A stretch of 64,000 nucleotides of DNA from JBALVT01 sp965262875 (lineage in GTDB: Bacteria > Pseudomonadota > Gammaproteobacteria > Pseudomonadales > Halieaceae): the NCBI GenBank assembly GCA_965262875.1, contig OZ253569.1, forward strand, positions 3,720,001 to 3,784,000. Reading direction: 5' to 3'. The translations under genes were made by a program, and so were the position numbers. The notes beneath the pieces are model-generated. The model saw nothing but the letters and a program-made list of their open reading frames with translations. It was not told the origin of the DNA and did not search any database. The first letter of the stretch is position 1; each line of letters opens with the position of its first letter. This document shows, piece by piece, positions 27,198 to 35,579 of this stretch.

Positions 27198-28604
27198 ATG
27201 AAGTTTATGAATAGATTTTTATCGACTGTTTATGCCGCAGGTATCCTGCTGACATCCGCCACAACGGCGCTCGCAGACCTACCAGATTTTACTGAGATTG
27301 TGAAACGCAGCTCTCCAGCTGTGGTAAAGATTTTGGTCGAACACAGTGGTAAGCGTGCAGGTAAAGGTGCTCCCAATACCCAGGAAATGCCCGAATATCT
27401 GAGACGATTTTTTGGGCAGCGAGGTGCACCCGCGCCGCCGCAGCAGCAGCGCAAGTCCATGGGGTCAGGTTTTGTTTTTTCCTCAGATGGTTATATCGTC
27501 ACCAACAATCATGTGGTCGATGGGGCCAGCGATGTGTTGGTTCGGTTCAGTGACCGCCGAGAGTATGAAGCCGAGGTGATCGGCACCGATCCAAGCTCCG
27601 ACCTGGCACTGCTGAAAGTCGACGCCAAGCAATTACCCGTACTAAAACTTGGAAAAGCGGGCGAGTTGGAGGTGGGTGAATGGGTGCTGGCCATCGGTTC
27701 TCCCTTTGGGCTGGATTACTCTGTCACGGCAGGCATAGTCAGCGCCAAAGGTCGCAGTTTACCGACCAAAGACAATGCCAATTATGTACCCTTTATTCAG
27801 ACGGACGTTGCCATCAATCCGGGTAATTCCGGCGGTCCACTGTTTAATCTGAATGGCGAGGTCGTGGGGGTCAACTCCCAGATCTTTACTCGCAGCGGCG
27901 GATCGATTGGTCTGTCCTTTGCCATTCCCGCCAGCGTTGTTATAAATGTTGTGGATCAGTTGAAGGAAAAGGGCAGAGTTACCCGAGGCTGGTTTGGAGT
28001 GACAATTCAGGATGTTGATAAGACCCTGGCAGATTCCTTTGGCCTGGATCGTCCCCGTGGCGCATTAATCGCCGAAATTTCGCCTGATGGTCCCGCAGAC
28101 AGGGCAGGACTGCTGCCGGGCGACGTTATCATCAGCTTTAATGGTACTGATGTTCTGACATCCGCCGATCTCCCCCATGTAGTCGGTCTGATTCAGCCCG
28201 GAACAGAAGTATCTGTAGAACTCATGCGTGATCGCAAGCGCAAAAACCTCACAGTGGAAGTGGGCGGGCTTGGCTCTGAAGAGAGCTTTGCACTCAATCG
28301 CAAGCAAGGTGTCGATGGTTACGGCGGTCGCCTGGGCGTGTTAGTGGAATCAGCTCCGGCCGAAACCCTTGAGCGCTGGGGAATTAACGGTGGGGTTATC
28401 GTGCGTGAGGTGGTGGTCGGGTCGATTGCCGCCGAAGCGGGTATTATCGCCGGTGATGTGATCACTCTTGTGGGCTCTTCCCCCATCAAGTCTGTGGGCG
28501 CTTTCGAAGAGGCTGTGGATAATCTCAAAGCGGGAGCCTCTGTTCCCTTGCGGCTTATTCGACGCGGCAGCCCGCGATTCATCGGTTTGAAACTGACCGA
28601 GTAA
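27198..28604 (+). CDS. mucD: Periplasmic serine protease DegP/MucD
   Basis: This HtrA-family protease and chaperone degrades misfolded envelope proteins. ATG 27198 gives a signal peptide cleaved near ALA-DLPDF. The catalytic triad is His105 (TNNHVVDGA), Asp135 (SSDLALL) and Ser211 (GNSGGPLFN). Two PDZ domains follow, the first around RGALIAEISPDGPADRAGL and the second around VIVREVVVGSIAAEAG. It ends the sigma-E cluster and has the length expected of a two-PDZ DegP. Confidence 0.95.
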   Translation: MKFMNRFLSTVYAAGILLTSATTALADLPDFTEIVKRSSPAVVKILVEHSGKRAGKGAPNTQEMPEYLRRFFGQRGAPAPPQQQRKSMGSGFVFSSDGYIVTNNHVVDGASDVLVRFSDRREYEAEVIGTDPSSDLALLKVDAKQLPVLKLGKAGELEVGEWVLAIGSPFGLDYSVTAGIVSAKGRSLPTKDNANYVPFIQTDVAINPGNSGGPLFNLNGEVVGVNSQIFTRSGGSIGLSFAIPASVVINVVDQLKEKGRVTRGWFGVTIQDVDKTLADSFGLDRPRGALIAEISPDGPADRAGLLPGDVIISFNGTDVLTSADLPHVVGLIQPGTEVSVELMRDRKRKNLTVEVGGLGSEESFALNRKQGVDGYGGRLGVLVESAPAETLERWGINGGVIVREVVVGSIAAEAGIIAGDVITLVGSSPIKSVGAFEEAVDNLKAGASVPLRLIRRGSPRFIGLKLTE

Positions 28605-28751
28605 AACCCCCTCTGGGTGACGGGCGAACAGGCATGTGAGTCGTAGCGATTGCACCCGTGATGGGGTACAATCGCGCGTCTTTTGAGACCTCCACGTTGT
28701 CGCCCTTACCGGGCACCAGCCAATTTGCCATACAGAATCGAGCTTGAGTGA

Positions 28752-30551
28752 GTGAGCGACCTTAGCCGCATCCGAAATTTTTCCATTATTGCCCACATTG
28801 ATCACGGCAAATCCACGCTTGCTGACCGGTTTATTCAGCATTGTGGGGGGTTGAGCGCGCGTGAAATGGACGAGCAAGTTCTCGACTCCATGGACATTGA
28901 GCGCGAGCGTGGCATCACGATCAAGGCCCAAAGCGTCACCCTGGATTTCAACTCAAAAGATGGCAATACTTACCAGCTGAACTTCATTGATACGCCTGGG
29001 CATGTCGACTTTTCCTATGAAGTTTCGCGCTCGTTAGCTGCCTGCGAAGGCGCGTTGTTAGTGGTAGATGCGGGCCAGGGAGTGGAAGCACAATCGGTTG
29101 CAAACTGTTACACGGCCATTGAGCAGGGCTTGGAAGTCCTCCCTATTTTAAACAAGATGGACTTGCCCCAAGCCGATCCGGAAAAAGTACAACTGGAAAT
29201 CGAGGAAATCATCGGGATCGATGCATCCCATGCGGTTCCTGTTAGTGCGAAGTCAGGCATGGGTGTCGAAGATGCCCTGGAATGTTTGGTTGAAAAAATA
29301 CCCCCTCCCGAGGGCGATCGCGATGCTCCTCTTCAGGCGCTGATTATCGATTCATGGTTTGACAATTACTTAGGTGTTGTGTCGCTGGTTCGGGTAAAAC
29401 ACGGAGAGTTGAAAAAGCGGGACAAGATTGTCGCCAAAACTCTGGGTAAGGCCCACCAGGTAGACAGTGTGGGAATTTTTACGCCCAAGCGACTGGAAAC
29501 AGATGTTCTGCGGGCTGGGGAAGTTGGTTTTGTCGTCGCCGGCATTAAAGACATTCACGGGGCCCCTGTTGGCGATACGATAATCCGCGCAGGCGATCCT
29601 TTGATAGAAGCTTTGCCGGGATTTAAGCAGGTGAAACCCCAGGTATATGCCGGTATTTTCCCAATATCGTCCGACGACTTCGAAGACTTCCGGGATGCCT
29701 TGGCCAAACTCACGTTGAATGATGCCTCGCTGTTTTATGAGCCTGAAAGCTCAGATGCCCTGGGCTTTGGCTTTCGCTGTGGTTTCCTCGGTATGCTCCA
29801 TATGGAAATTATCCAGGAACGTCTCGAGCGCGAGTACGACCTCGACCTAATTACCTCAGCACCAACTGTCATCTATGAAGTGGAGAAGAGGAACGGGGAT
29901 ATCATCACCGTGGACAATCCCTCTTCGTTACCCGATATAGGCGATATTGAAACCATGCGGGAGCCGATTGCCCGCGCCCATATTTTGGTGCCACAGGACT
30001 ATCTGGGCAATGTGATTACCTTGTGCGTCGACAAGCGTGGGGTGCAAAAAGATATGCAGTTTTTAGGGTCGCAGGTCTCGGTTACCTACGATCTGCCCAT
30101 GGCTGAAGTGGTGTTGGACTTCTTCGACCGGCTAAAGTCGGTGAGCCGTGGTTATGCCTCTTTGGATTACAGCTTCGAGCGTTTTGAAGCTGCAGATTTG
30201 GTGCGCCTCGATGTACTGATAAACTCGGAACGTGTCGATGCTCTGGCGATTATTTTGCACCGCAATCAAGTGCAGTCCAGGGGGCGGGCGCTCACCGAAA
30301 AAATGAAAGAGCTTATTCCAAGACAGATGTTTGATGTAGCGATTCAGGCGGCGGTTGGTAGCAAGGTCGTTGCCCGGCAAACAGTGAAGGCGCTGCGCAA
30401 GAACGTGACTGCAAAATGTTACGGTGGCGATGTCTCGCGAAAGCGCAAGCTGCTCGAAAAACAAAAGGCCGGTAAGAAGAGGATGAAGCAGGTTGGCAGT
30501 GTCGAGATCCCCCAATCCGCTTTTTTGGCCGTGTTGAAGGTTGATAGCTGA
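28752..30551 (+). CDS. lepA: Translation elongation factor 4 (LepA)
   Basis: LepA is a ribosome-associated GTPase linked to 30S maturation and back-translocation. The GTPase motifs AHIDHGKST, DTPGHVDFSYE and NKMDLP are present, and the C-terminal domain (KKRMKQVGSVEIPQSAFLAVL) is complete, giving 599 residues. GTG 28752 is the start, 9 nt after a GAG-rich stretch. It heads lepA-lepB-DUF4845-rnc-era. Confidence 0.97.
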   Translation: MSDLSRIRNFSIIAHIDHGKSTLADRFIQHCGGLSAREMDEQVLDSMDIERERGITIKAQSVTLDFNSKDGNTYQLNFIDTPGHVDFSYEVSRSLAACEGALLVVDAGQGVEAQSVANCYTAIEQGLEVLPILNKMDLPQADPEKVQLEIEEIIGIDASHAVPVSAKSGMGVEDALECLVEKIPPPEGDRDAPLQALIIDSWFDNYLGVVSLVRVKHGELKKRDKIVAKTLGKAHQVDSVGIFTPKRLETDVLRAGEVGFVVAGIKDIHGAPVGDTIIRAGDPLIEALPGFKQVKPQVYAGIFPISSDDFEDFRDALAKLTLNDASLFYEPESSDALGFGFRCGFLGMLHMEIIQERLEREYDLDLITSAPTVIYEVEKRNGDIITVDNPSSLPDIGDIETMREPIARAHILVPQDYLGNVITLCVDKRGVQKDMQFLGSQVSVTYDLPMAEVVLDFFDRLKSVSRGYASLDYSFERFEAADLVRLDVLINSERVDALAIILHRNQVQSRGRALTEKMKELIPRQMFDVAIQAAVGSKVVARQTVKALRKNVTAKCYGGDVSRKRKLLEKQKAGKKRMKQVGSVEIPQSAFLAVLKVDS

Positions 30552-30560
30552 CAGGAAGTT

Positions 30561-31403
30561 ATGATGAATATTGATTTTCCCCTGATTCTGGTAATCCTCG
30601 TCTTTGTTAGCGGCTTGATTTGGCTGATTGACGCGATTTTTTTCGCCCCCGAGCGAAAGAGGACACTTGCTGATCTGCAGCAAAAGTATCCTCAGTGGGA
30701 AACGCAAGGCGCGCATCAGGCCGCTCAGTATCGGGTGGAAGTGTCGGAATCGGCCACGGAATCTGCAACGGTGGAATACGCCAAATCTTTTTTCCCCGTT
30801 CTGTTTGTGGTGTTTTTTCTCCGATCATTCCTAGTTGAGCCATTCCAAATACCGTCTGCCTCTATGGTGCCTACCCTGCAGGTGGGAGACTATATTTTGG
30901 TGAACAAATTTACCTACGGCATCCGCCTGCCCGTTATTCGCACCAAGGTATTGGATCTCAGTCAGCCTAAGCGCGGAGATGTGATGGTTTTTTTCCCTCC
31001 CCACAAAAATGATACCTACTACATCAAACGGGTGGTGGGATTACCCGGCGACAAGATTCTCTATCGAGACAAGGAAATCTACGTCAATGGCGTAAAAGTG
31101 AAACGTGAACCGATGGCGACACTACCGGACGGGGTAAATCGTTATCAAATCGGTGTCGAGACCCTGGGTGAGGTGAATCATCAAATGCAGGTGAACGATG
31201 CGAGAGGGGGTCGAAGTTACACGACCCAGGTCAAGCCAGGGCATTACTTTATGATGGGCGACAATAGGGACAATAGTGCCGATAGTCGCAGTTGGGGTCA
31301 GGTGCCAGAACGCGATATAGTAGGAAAAGCGTTCGCTATCTGGATGCACTGGGATAGCTTTCTAAGTCTTCCGGGTTTCAGTCGGGTAGGCGGCATCGAA
31401 TAA
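30561..31403 (+). CDS. lepB: Signal peptidase I
   Basis: LepB removes signal peptides on the outer face of the inner membrane. Two N-terminal helices anchor the 280-residue protein. The catalytic Ser101 (IPSASMVPTL) and Lys156 (YYIKRVVGLPGD) form the dyad, and MGDNRDNSADSRSWG is the conserved box. It follows lepA by 9 bp. Confidence 0.96.
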   Translation: MMNIDFPLILVILVFVSGLIWLIDAIFFAPERKRTLADLQQKYPQWETQGAHQAAQYRVEVSESATESATVEYAKSFFPVLFVVFFLRSFLVEPFQIPSASMVPTLQVGDYILVNKFTYGIRLPVIRTKVLDLSQPKRGDVMVFFPPHKNDTYYIKRVVGLPGDKILYRDKEIYVNGVKVKREPMATLPDGVNRYQIGVETLGEVNHQMQVNDARGGRSYTTQVKPGHYFMMGDNRDNSADSRSWGQVPERDIVGKAFAIWMHWDSFLSLPGFSRVGGIE

Positions 31404-31433
31404 TGAATTCAATAAGATAGTGGGGAAAATGGC

Positions 31434-31817
31434 ATGAAAACACGTAGTCGTCAGTCGGGAATGTCGCTGCTTGGTATGTTGACCATCGCTATCATGGTGG
31501 TTTTTTTCGCTATGTGCGGTTTAAAAATGGGGCCGAGTTACTTTGAGTATCGCGCAGTAAAAGGCATTATTACCAAAGTTGCGACCGAATATGGTGCAGA
31601 ATCAAAGACCGCTCGAGAGTTGCGTCGGTCAATCTCAACTAATCTGAACACTAGCCAGATACTCGGAATTCACGCAAAAGATATTGATATCTATCGCGAA
31701 GAGGGCAAGACCTTTATCGATGCGAATTACGAATCCCGTGTAGAAATCATGGGGAGTATAGATGCCATTATTAGCTTCGACGATCTCAAATTTGAAGTCG
31801 GCAAGCCTGTTTTTTAA
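31434..31817 (+). CDS. DUF4845 membrane protein
   Basis: This 127-residue protein has an N-terminal type-IV-pilin-like start (RQSGMSLLGML) and a single membrane helix (TIAIMVVFFAMCGLKMG), then a small soluble domain. DUF4845 proteins lie between lepB and rnc in many gammaproteobacteria, as here. Their function is not known. Confidence 0.85.
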   Translation: MKTRSRQSGMSLLGMLTIAIMVVFFAMCGLKMGPSYFEYRAVKGIITKVATEYGAESKTARELRRSISTNLNTSQILGIHAKDIDIYREEGKTFIDANYESRVEIMGSIDAIISFDDLKFEVGKPVF

Positions 31818-31838
31818 TCTTGCAGCGAATACCCCCTC

Positions 31839-32519
31839 ATGAATGACCTCGCGCGTCTGCAACGGGTCATCGAATACCAATTTTCGGATACGGAACTTTT
31901 GTCTCTGGCGCTAGCGCATCGCAGCGTCGGGAGTCGCAACAACGAGCGCCTGGAGTTTCTCGGTGACTCGATTGTCAATCATGTTATTGCCGAAGCACTC
32001 TATCAACAGTTCCCCGACGCTAGGGAGGGAGAACTGAGTCGAATGCGGTCCGCGCTGGTTAAAGGTGACACATTGGCAGAGTTGGCCGCAGAGTTGGGCC
32101 TGGGTGAGTTTCTTCTCCTGGGTCCCGGTGAGAGGAAAAGTGGTGGGCATCGTCGCGGCTCGATTCTAGCGGATTCATTTGAAGCACTCTCCGGCGCCAT
32201 CTTGCTCGACAGTAGTGTGGATGTGGTGAGAGTTTGCTTACTAAGATGGTTTGCTCCGCGTTTGGAGCAACTGAACGTATCCGCGACAGCTAAAGATGCC
32301 AAGACTCGTTTGCAGGAGTTTTTGCAGGGCAGGCAAACACCGTTGCCCGAGTACGAAATGCTCAGTGTTTCAGGAGAAGACCACAATCAGATGTTTGAGG
32401 TTGTCTGCAAGATACAAAAGCCTAAGCTGCAGGTACACGGCAAAGGCGGTACACGGCGCAAAGCAGAGCAATCCGCGGCTGCAGCGGCACTGGAGAGTTT
32501 GAATGTCGCAGGCAGTTGA
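31839..32519 (+). CDS. rnc: Ribonuclease III
   Basis: RNase III cuts double-stranded RNA and processes rRNA. The catalytic signature NERLEFLGDSIVN is near residue 32, and the second acidic site (ADSFEALSGAILLD) is present. A C-terminal dsRNA-binding domain ends in KAEQSAAAAALESL. The end overlaps the era start by 17 bp, a normal translational coupling for this pair. Confidence 0.96.
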   Translation: MNDLARLQRVIEYQFSDTELLSLALAHRSVGSRNNERLEFLGDSIVNHVIAEALYQQFPDAREGELSRMRSALVKGDTLAELAAELGLGEFLLLGPGERKSGGHRRGSILADSFEALSGAILLDSSVDVVRVCLLRWFAPRLEQLNVSATAKDAKTRLQEFLQGRQTPLPEYEMLSVSGEDHNQMFEVVCKIQKPKLQVHGKGGTRRKAEQSAAAAALESLNVAGS

Positions 32520-33408
32520 GACAAAACGCTGTGGCTATGTAGCCATTGTAGGCCGGCCCAATGTGGGTAAATCCACCTTGCTCAATCATATCCTGGGCCA
32601 GAAAATCAGTATCACCTCTCGCAAACCCCAAACAACTCGACATCAAGTCCTGGGGATAAAAACCGAAGGTGACAGTCAAATTATTTTTGTCGACACTCCC
32701 GGCTTGCACAAACTCGAAAGCAAAGCGATTAACCGCTATATGAATCGCGCCGCAAGCTCGGCGATTAAAGATGTGGATGTCATTGTCTTCGTGGTGGACC
32801 GAACCGCCTGGACAGACGAAGATGAGATGGTCTTGCAGCGAGTAAGCCACGCCGGAGTGCCCGTGATATTGGCGGTAAACAAGTCCGACCTGCTCGAGGA
32901 TAAGAGCCGACTTCTTCCTCATTTACAGGAGCTGGCCACCAAGGGCGACTTCCTCGCTATGATGCCCCTTTCGGCCTTGACCAACCACAACGTTGCGGAG
33001 TTGGAGGAGCAGATTCTGCAAACCCTTCCCACTGCTACCCACTTTTTCCCCGAAGATCAGATTACAGACCGCAGTCAACGATTTTTAGCGTCGGAGATTG
33101 TGCGCGAAAAAATCATGCGACAGTTGGGAGACGAGCTTCCCTATTCGGTGACCGTCGAAATCGAAGAATTTAAAACCGAGGGGGCGGTGTTACATATATC
33201 GGCTGTGATATTTGTGGAGCGCAAGGGCCAGAAAAAAATCCTTATCGGCGAGGGCGGGTCCCGGCTGCGCTCTATCGGCTCTGATGCGCGAAAGGATATG
33301 GAACCGCTATTCGATAGTAAGATAATGTTGCGCCTGTGGATTAAGGTCAAATCGGGCTGGTCAGACGATGAGCGGGCTCTGCGCAGCTTGGGTTATGATG
33401 ACCGATAG
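32503..33408 (+). CDS. era: GTPase Era
   Basis: Era is an essential GTPase in 16S rRNA and 30S assembly. G motifs GRPNVGKSTLL, DTPGLHKL and NKSDLLED are present, followed by a C-terminal KH domain with the RNA-binding GEGGSRLRSIG segment. At 301 residues the length is normal. Confidence 0.97.
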   Translation: MSQAVETKRCGYVAIVGRPNVGKSTLLNHILGQKISITSRKPQTTRHQVLGIKTEGDSQIIFVDTPGLHKLESKAINRYMNRAASSAIKDVDVIVFVVDRTAWTDEDEMVLQRVSHAGVPVILAVNKSDLLEDKSRLLPHLQELATKGDFLAMMPLSALTNHNVAELEEQILQTLPTATHFFPEDQITDRSQRFLASEIVREKIMRQLGDELPYSVTVEIEEFKTEGAVLHISAVIFVERKGQKKILIGEGGSRLRSIGSDARKDMEPLFDSKIMLRLWIKVKSGWSDDERALRSLGYDDR

Positions 33409-33475
33409 CCATCACTTGAAAAGCATGATGTTTCAGTAGACGACCCTAAGGCCGTATTTTTTGAGAGAGTGACCA

Positions 33476-34216
33476 TTGCGAGTCCAACTGCAGCCAGCCT
33501 TCGTATTACACAGCCGCAATTACCGCGATAGCAGTCACCTGCTGGAAGTGATTACCGCCGAGTACGGTCGAATCGCCCTGGTATCCAAAGGCTCCAGACG
33601 CGCAGTGCGCGGTCGTTCGAAAGGTGCCATTCTGCAACCCTTTATTCCTCTTTTGATTTCTTTTACGGGTCGCAACGAGCTGATGACACTTACCGGAAGT
33701 GAGGTGGCAGGACCGGCGACGGCTCTGGCGGGCGAGCGCCTGTTCAGTGGTATTTATCTGAATGAACTGGTGGTTCGATTGTTGCACCGCAATGACGCGC
33801 ACCCGGGCTTGTTCATCGCCTATGGCGATGCGGTGGCCTCATTGGGTAGCGATGAACCCCTGGATGATGTGCTCCGGCGGTTTGAATTTAATCTGCTCGA
33901 GGAGCTGGGGTACGGCTTCGATTTGCGTGTTGACGGCCACAGTGGCGAGCCCGTCGAGGAGAATCACTGGTATCACTACCACCAGGAGTTCGGGTTGGTT
34001 ATGCAGCGTGCTTCATTGAGCCCTGATAACAAAGTCTATTGTGGTGAAGATCTACTGGGTATCGCAAAAGGAGAGCGCAGCGAAGCCGTGCGTTTAACGT
34101 CCAAGCGACTCCTGCGAGAGGCGCTTGCTGGCCATTTGGGAGAGAAGCCATTGATGAGTCGGGATTTATTTCGCCGTTCGACTAAGCTGACGCTGGCCAG
34201 TGGAGGAAAAACTTGA
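33476..34216 (+). CDS. recO: DNA repair protein RecO
   Basis: RecO loads RecA through RecF-pathway interactions. The N-terminal OB-fold (QPAFVLHSRNYRDSSHLLEVIT, then VSKGSRRAVRGRSKG) and the helical C-terminal part (FEFNLLEELGYGFDL) fit the family. The start is TTG 33476 with GAGAGTGA upstream. The stop overlaps the acpS start, whereas pdxJ usually lies between recO and acpS in related bacteria. Confidence 0.93.
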   Translation: MRVQLQPAFVLHSRNYRDSSHLLEVITAEYGRIALVSKGSRRAVRGRSKGAILQPFIPLLISFTGRNELMTLTGSEVAGPATALAGERLFSGIYLNELVVRLLHRNDAHPGLFIAYGDAVASLGSDEPLDDVLRRFEFNLLEELGYGFDLRVDGHSGEPVEENHWYHYHQEFGLVMQRASLSPDNKVYCGEDLLGIAKGERSEAVRLTSKRLLREALAGHLGEKPLMSRDLFRRSTKLTLASGGKT

Positions 34217-34587
34217 TTGCACTGGGTACTGACATCCTCGAGGTAAAAAGAATCGAAGAGGTGGTTGACCGACTTGGGGATCGTTTTGTACGGCGCATTC
34301 TCACGGAACCGGAGCGCGAAGAATACGCACAAAGCGCGCTGCCCAATCGCCTGCTAGCTAAACGCTTTGCCGCCAAAGAGGCCGTGGCCAAGGCCCTTGG
34401 CACTGGAATTGGACGGGGCGTTAGTTGGCAGCATATTCGAATCGATCACGATGATATGGGGGCGCCGCAGGTTGTACTAACCGGGGGAGCCCAAGAGGTC
34501 GCATCTGAGCGTGGTGGCACGCAGGTGCTGCTGAGTCTGTCAGATGAAGCAGAGTATGTGGTTGCTTTTGCCGCATTGATTCGATGA
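34213..34587 (+). CDS. acpS: Holo-[acyl-carrier-protein] synthase
   Basis: AcpS attaches phosphopantetheine to acyl carrier protein. The 124-residue protein has the metal-binding ALGTDILEVKRIEE and RFAAKEAVAKALG motifs. The start is TTG 34213, overlapping the recO stop (TTGA), so it depends on recO translation. Confidence 0.95.
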   Translation: MIALGTDILEVKRIEEVVDRLGDRFVRRILTEPEREEYAQSALPNRLLAKRFAAKEAVAKALGTGIGRGVSWQHIRIDHDDMGAPQVVLTGGAQEVASERGGTQVLLSLSDEAEYVVAFAALIR

Positions 34588-34666
34588 AGCAAAACCCTTT
34601 TTGAGACTGTAAGCCACCGCGGATTTCTATATACTCTGACCCTCTGTTTAGCGGTAGCTTTTTTCT

Positions 34667-35563
34667 ATGCCCCAATACCCCACGATTGAAGCCTGTATTG
34701 GCAACACGCCTTTAGTTCGATTGCAGCGTCTCCCCGGTTCTACCAGCAATACCTTATTAGTCAAACTTGAAGGCAATAACCCCGCGGGTTCGGTCAAGGA
34801 TCGCCCGGCGCTTAGTATGATTGCGCACGCTGAGGCCCGGGGTGAAATTGCACCGGGAGACACGCTCATCGAGGCGACGAGCGGCAATACAGGAATCGCC
34901 CTGGCAATGGCTGCGGCCATTCGAGGATATCGTCTTATTCTCATTATGCCGGACCATATGAGTGAGGAACGTAGATTGGCTATGTCCGCCTATGGCGCCA
35001 TATTAGTGGAAGTAAGCAAGGAAGCTGGCATGGAAGGTGCAAGGGATCTTGCTATGGAGATGCAACAACGAGGAGAGGGCAGGGTGCTCGACCAATTTGC
35101 CAATCCGGACAATCCGCTCGCACACCTTGAAGGCACCGGCCCCGAACTGTGGCAGCAAACCCAGGGGACTATTACTCACTTCGTGAGTTCTATGGGAACC
35201 ACCGGCACCATAATGGGGTGTTCTGCGTATCTTAAGCAACAAAATGAGGCAATCCAGATTATCGGGCTGCAGCCTCGGGAAGGTTCCAGCATTCCAGGGA
35301 TCAGACGCTGGTCCAAGGAGTACATGCCAAGTATTTTTGACGCGGCCAGTGTCGATCGGGTCATCGATATTTCGCAAAGTGAATCCGAGCAAACCATGCG
35401 CCGCCTGGCGGCGCAAGAGGGGATCTTCTGTGGAGTCTCTTCCGGGGGGGCCGTCGCAGCTGCCTTGCAACTGTCCGCGGAACTTGAGAACGCCGTTATC
35501 GTCGCGATTGTCTGTGATCGGGGGGATCGCTATCTATCGACCGGTGTTTTTAGTCAGTCCTGA
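34667..35563 (+). CDS. cysM: Cysteine synthase B
   Basis: CysM makes cysteine from O-acetylserine and sulfide or thiosulfate with PLP. The PLP Lys is in NPAGSVKDRPAL; the TSGNTGIALAMAAA and SSMGTTGTIMG phosphate-binding loops and GVSSGGAVAAA are present. It has 298 residues and lies 16 bp before relA. Confidence 0.95.
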   Translation: MPQYPTIEACIGNTPLVRLQRLPGSTSNTLLVKLEGNNPAGSVKDRPALSMIAHAEARGEIAPGDTLIEATSGNTGIALAMAAAIRGYRLILIMPDHMSEERRLAMSAYGAILVEVSKEAGMEGARDLAMEMQQRGEGRVLDQFANPDNPLAHLEGTGPELWQQTQGTITHFVSSMGTTGTIMGCSAYLKQQNEAIQIIGLQPREGSSIPGIRRWSKEYMPSIFDAASVDRVIDISQSESEQTMRRLAAQEGIFCGVSSGGAVAAALQLSAELENAVIVAIVCDRGDRYLSTGVFSQS

Positions 35564-35579
35564 GAGGGCGTAAATAAAC

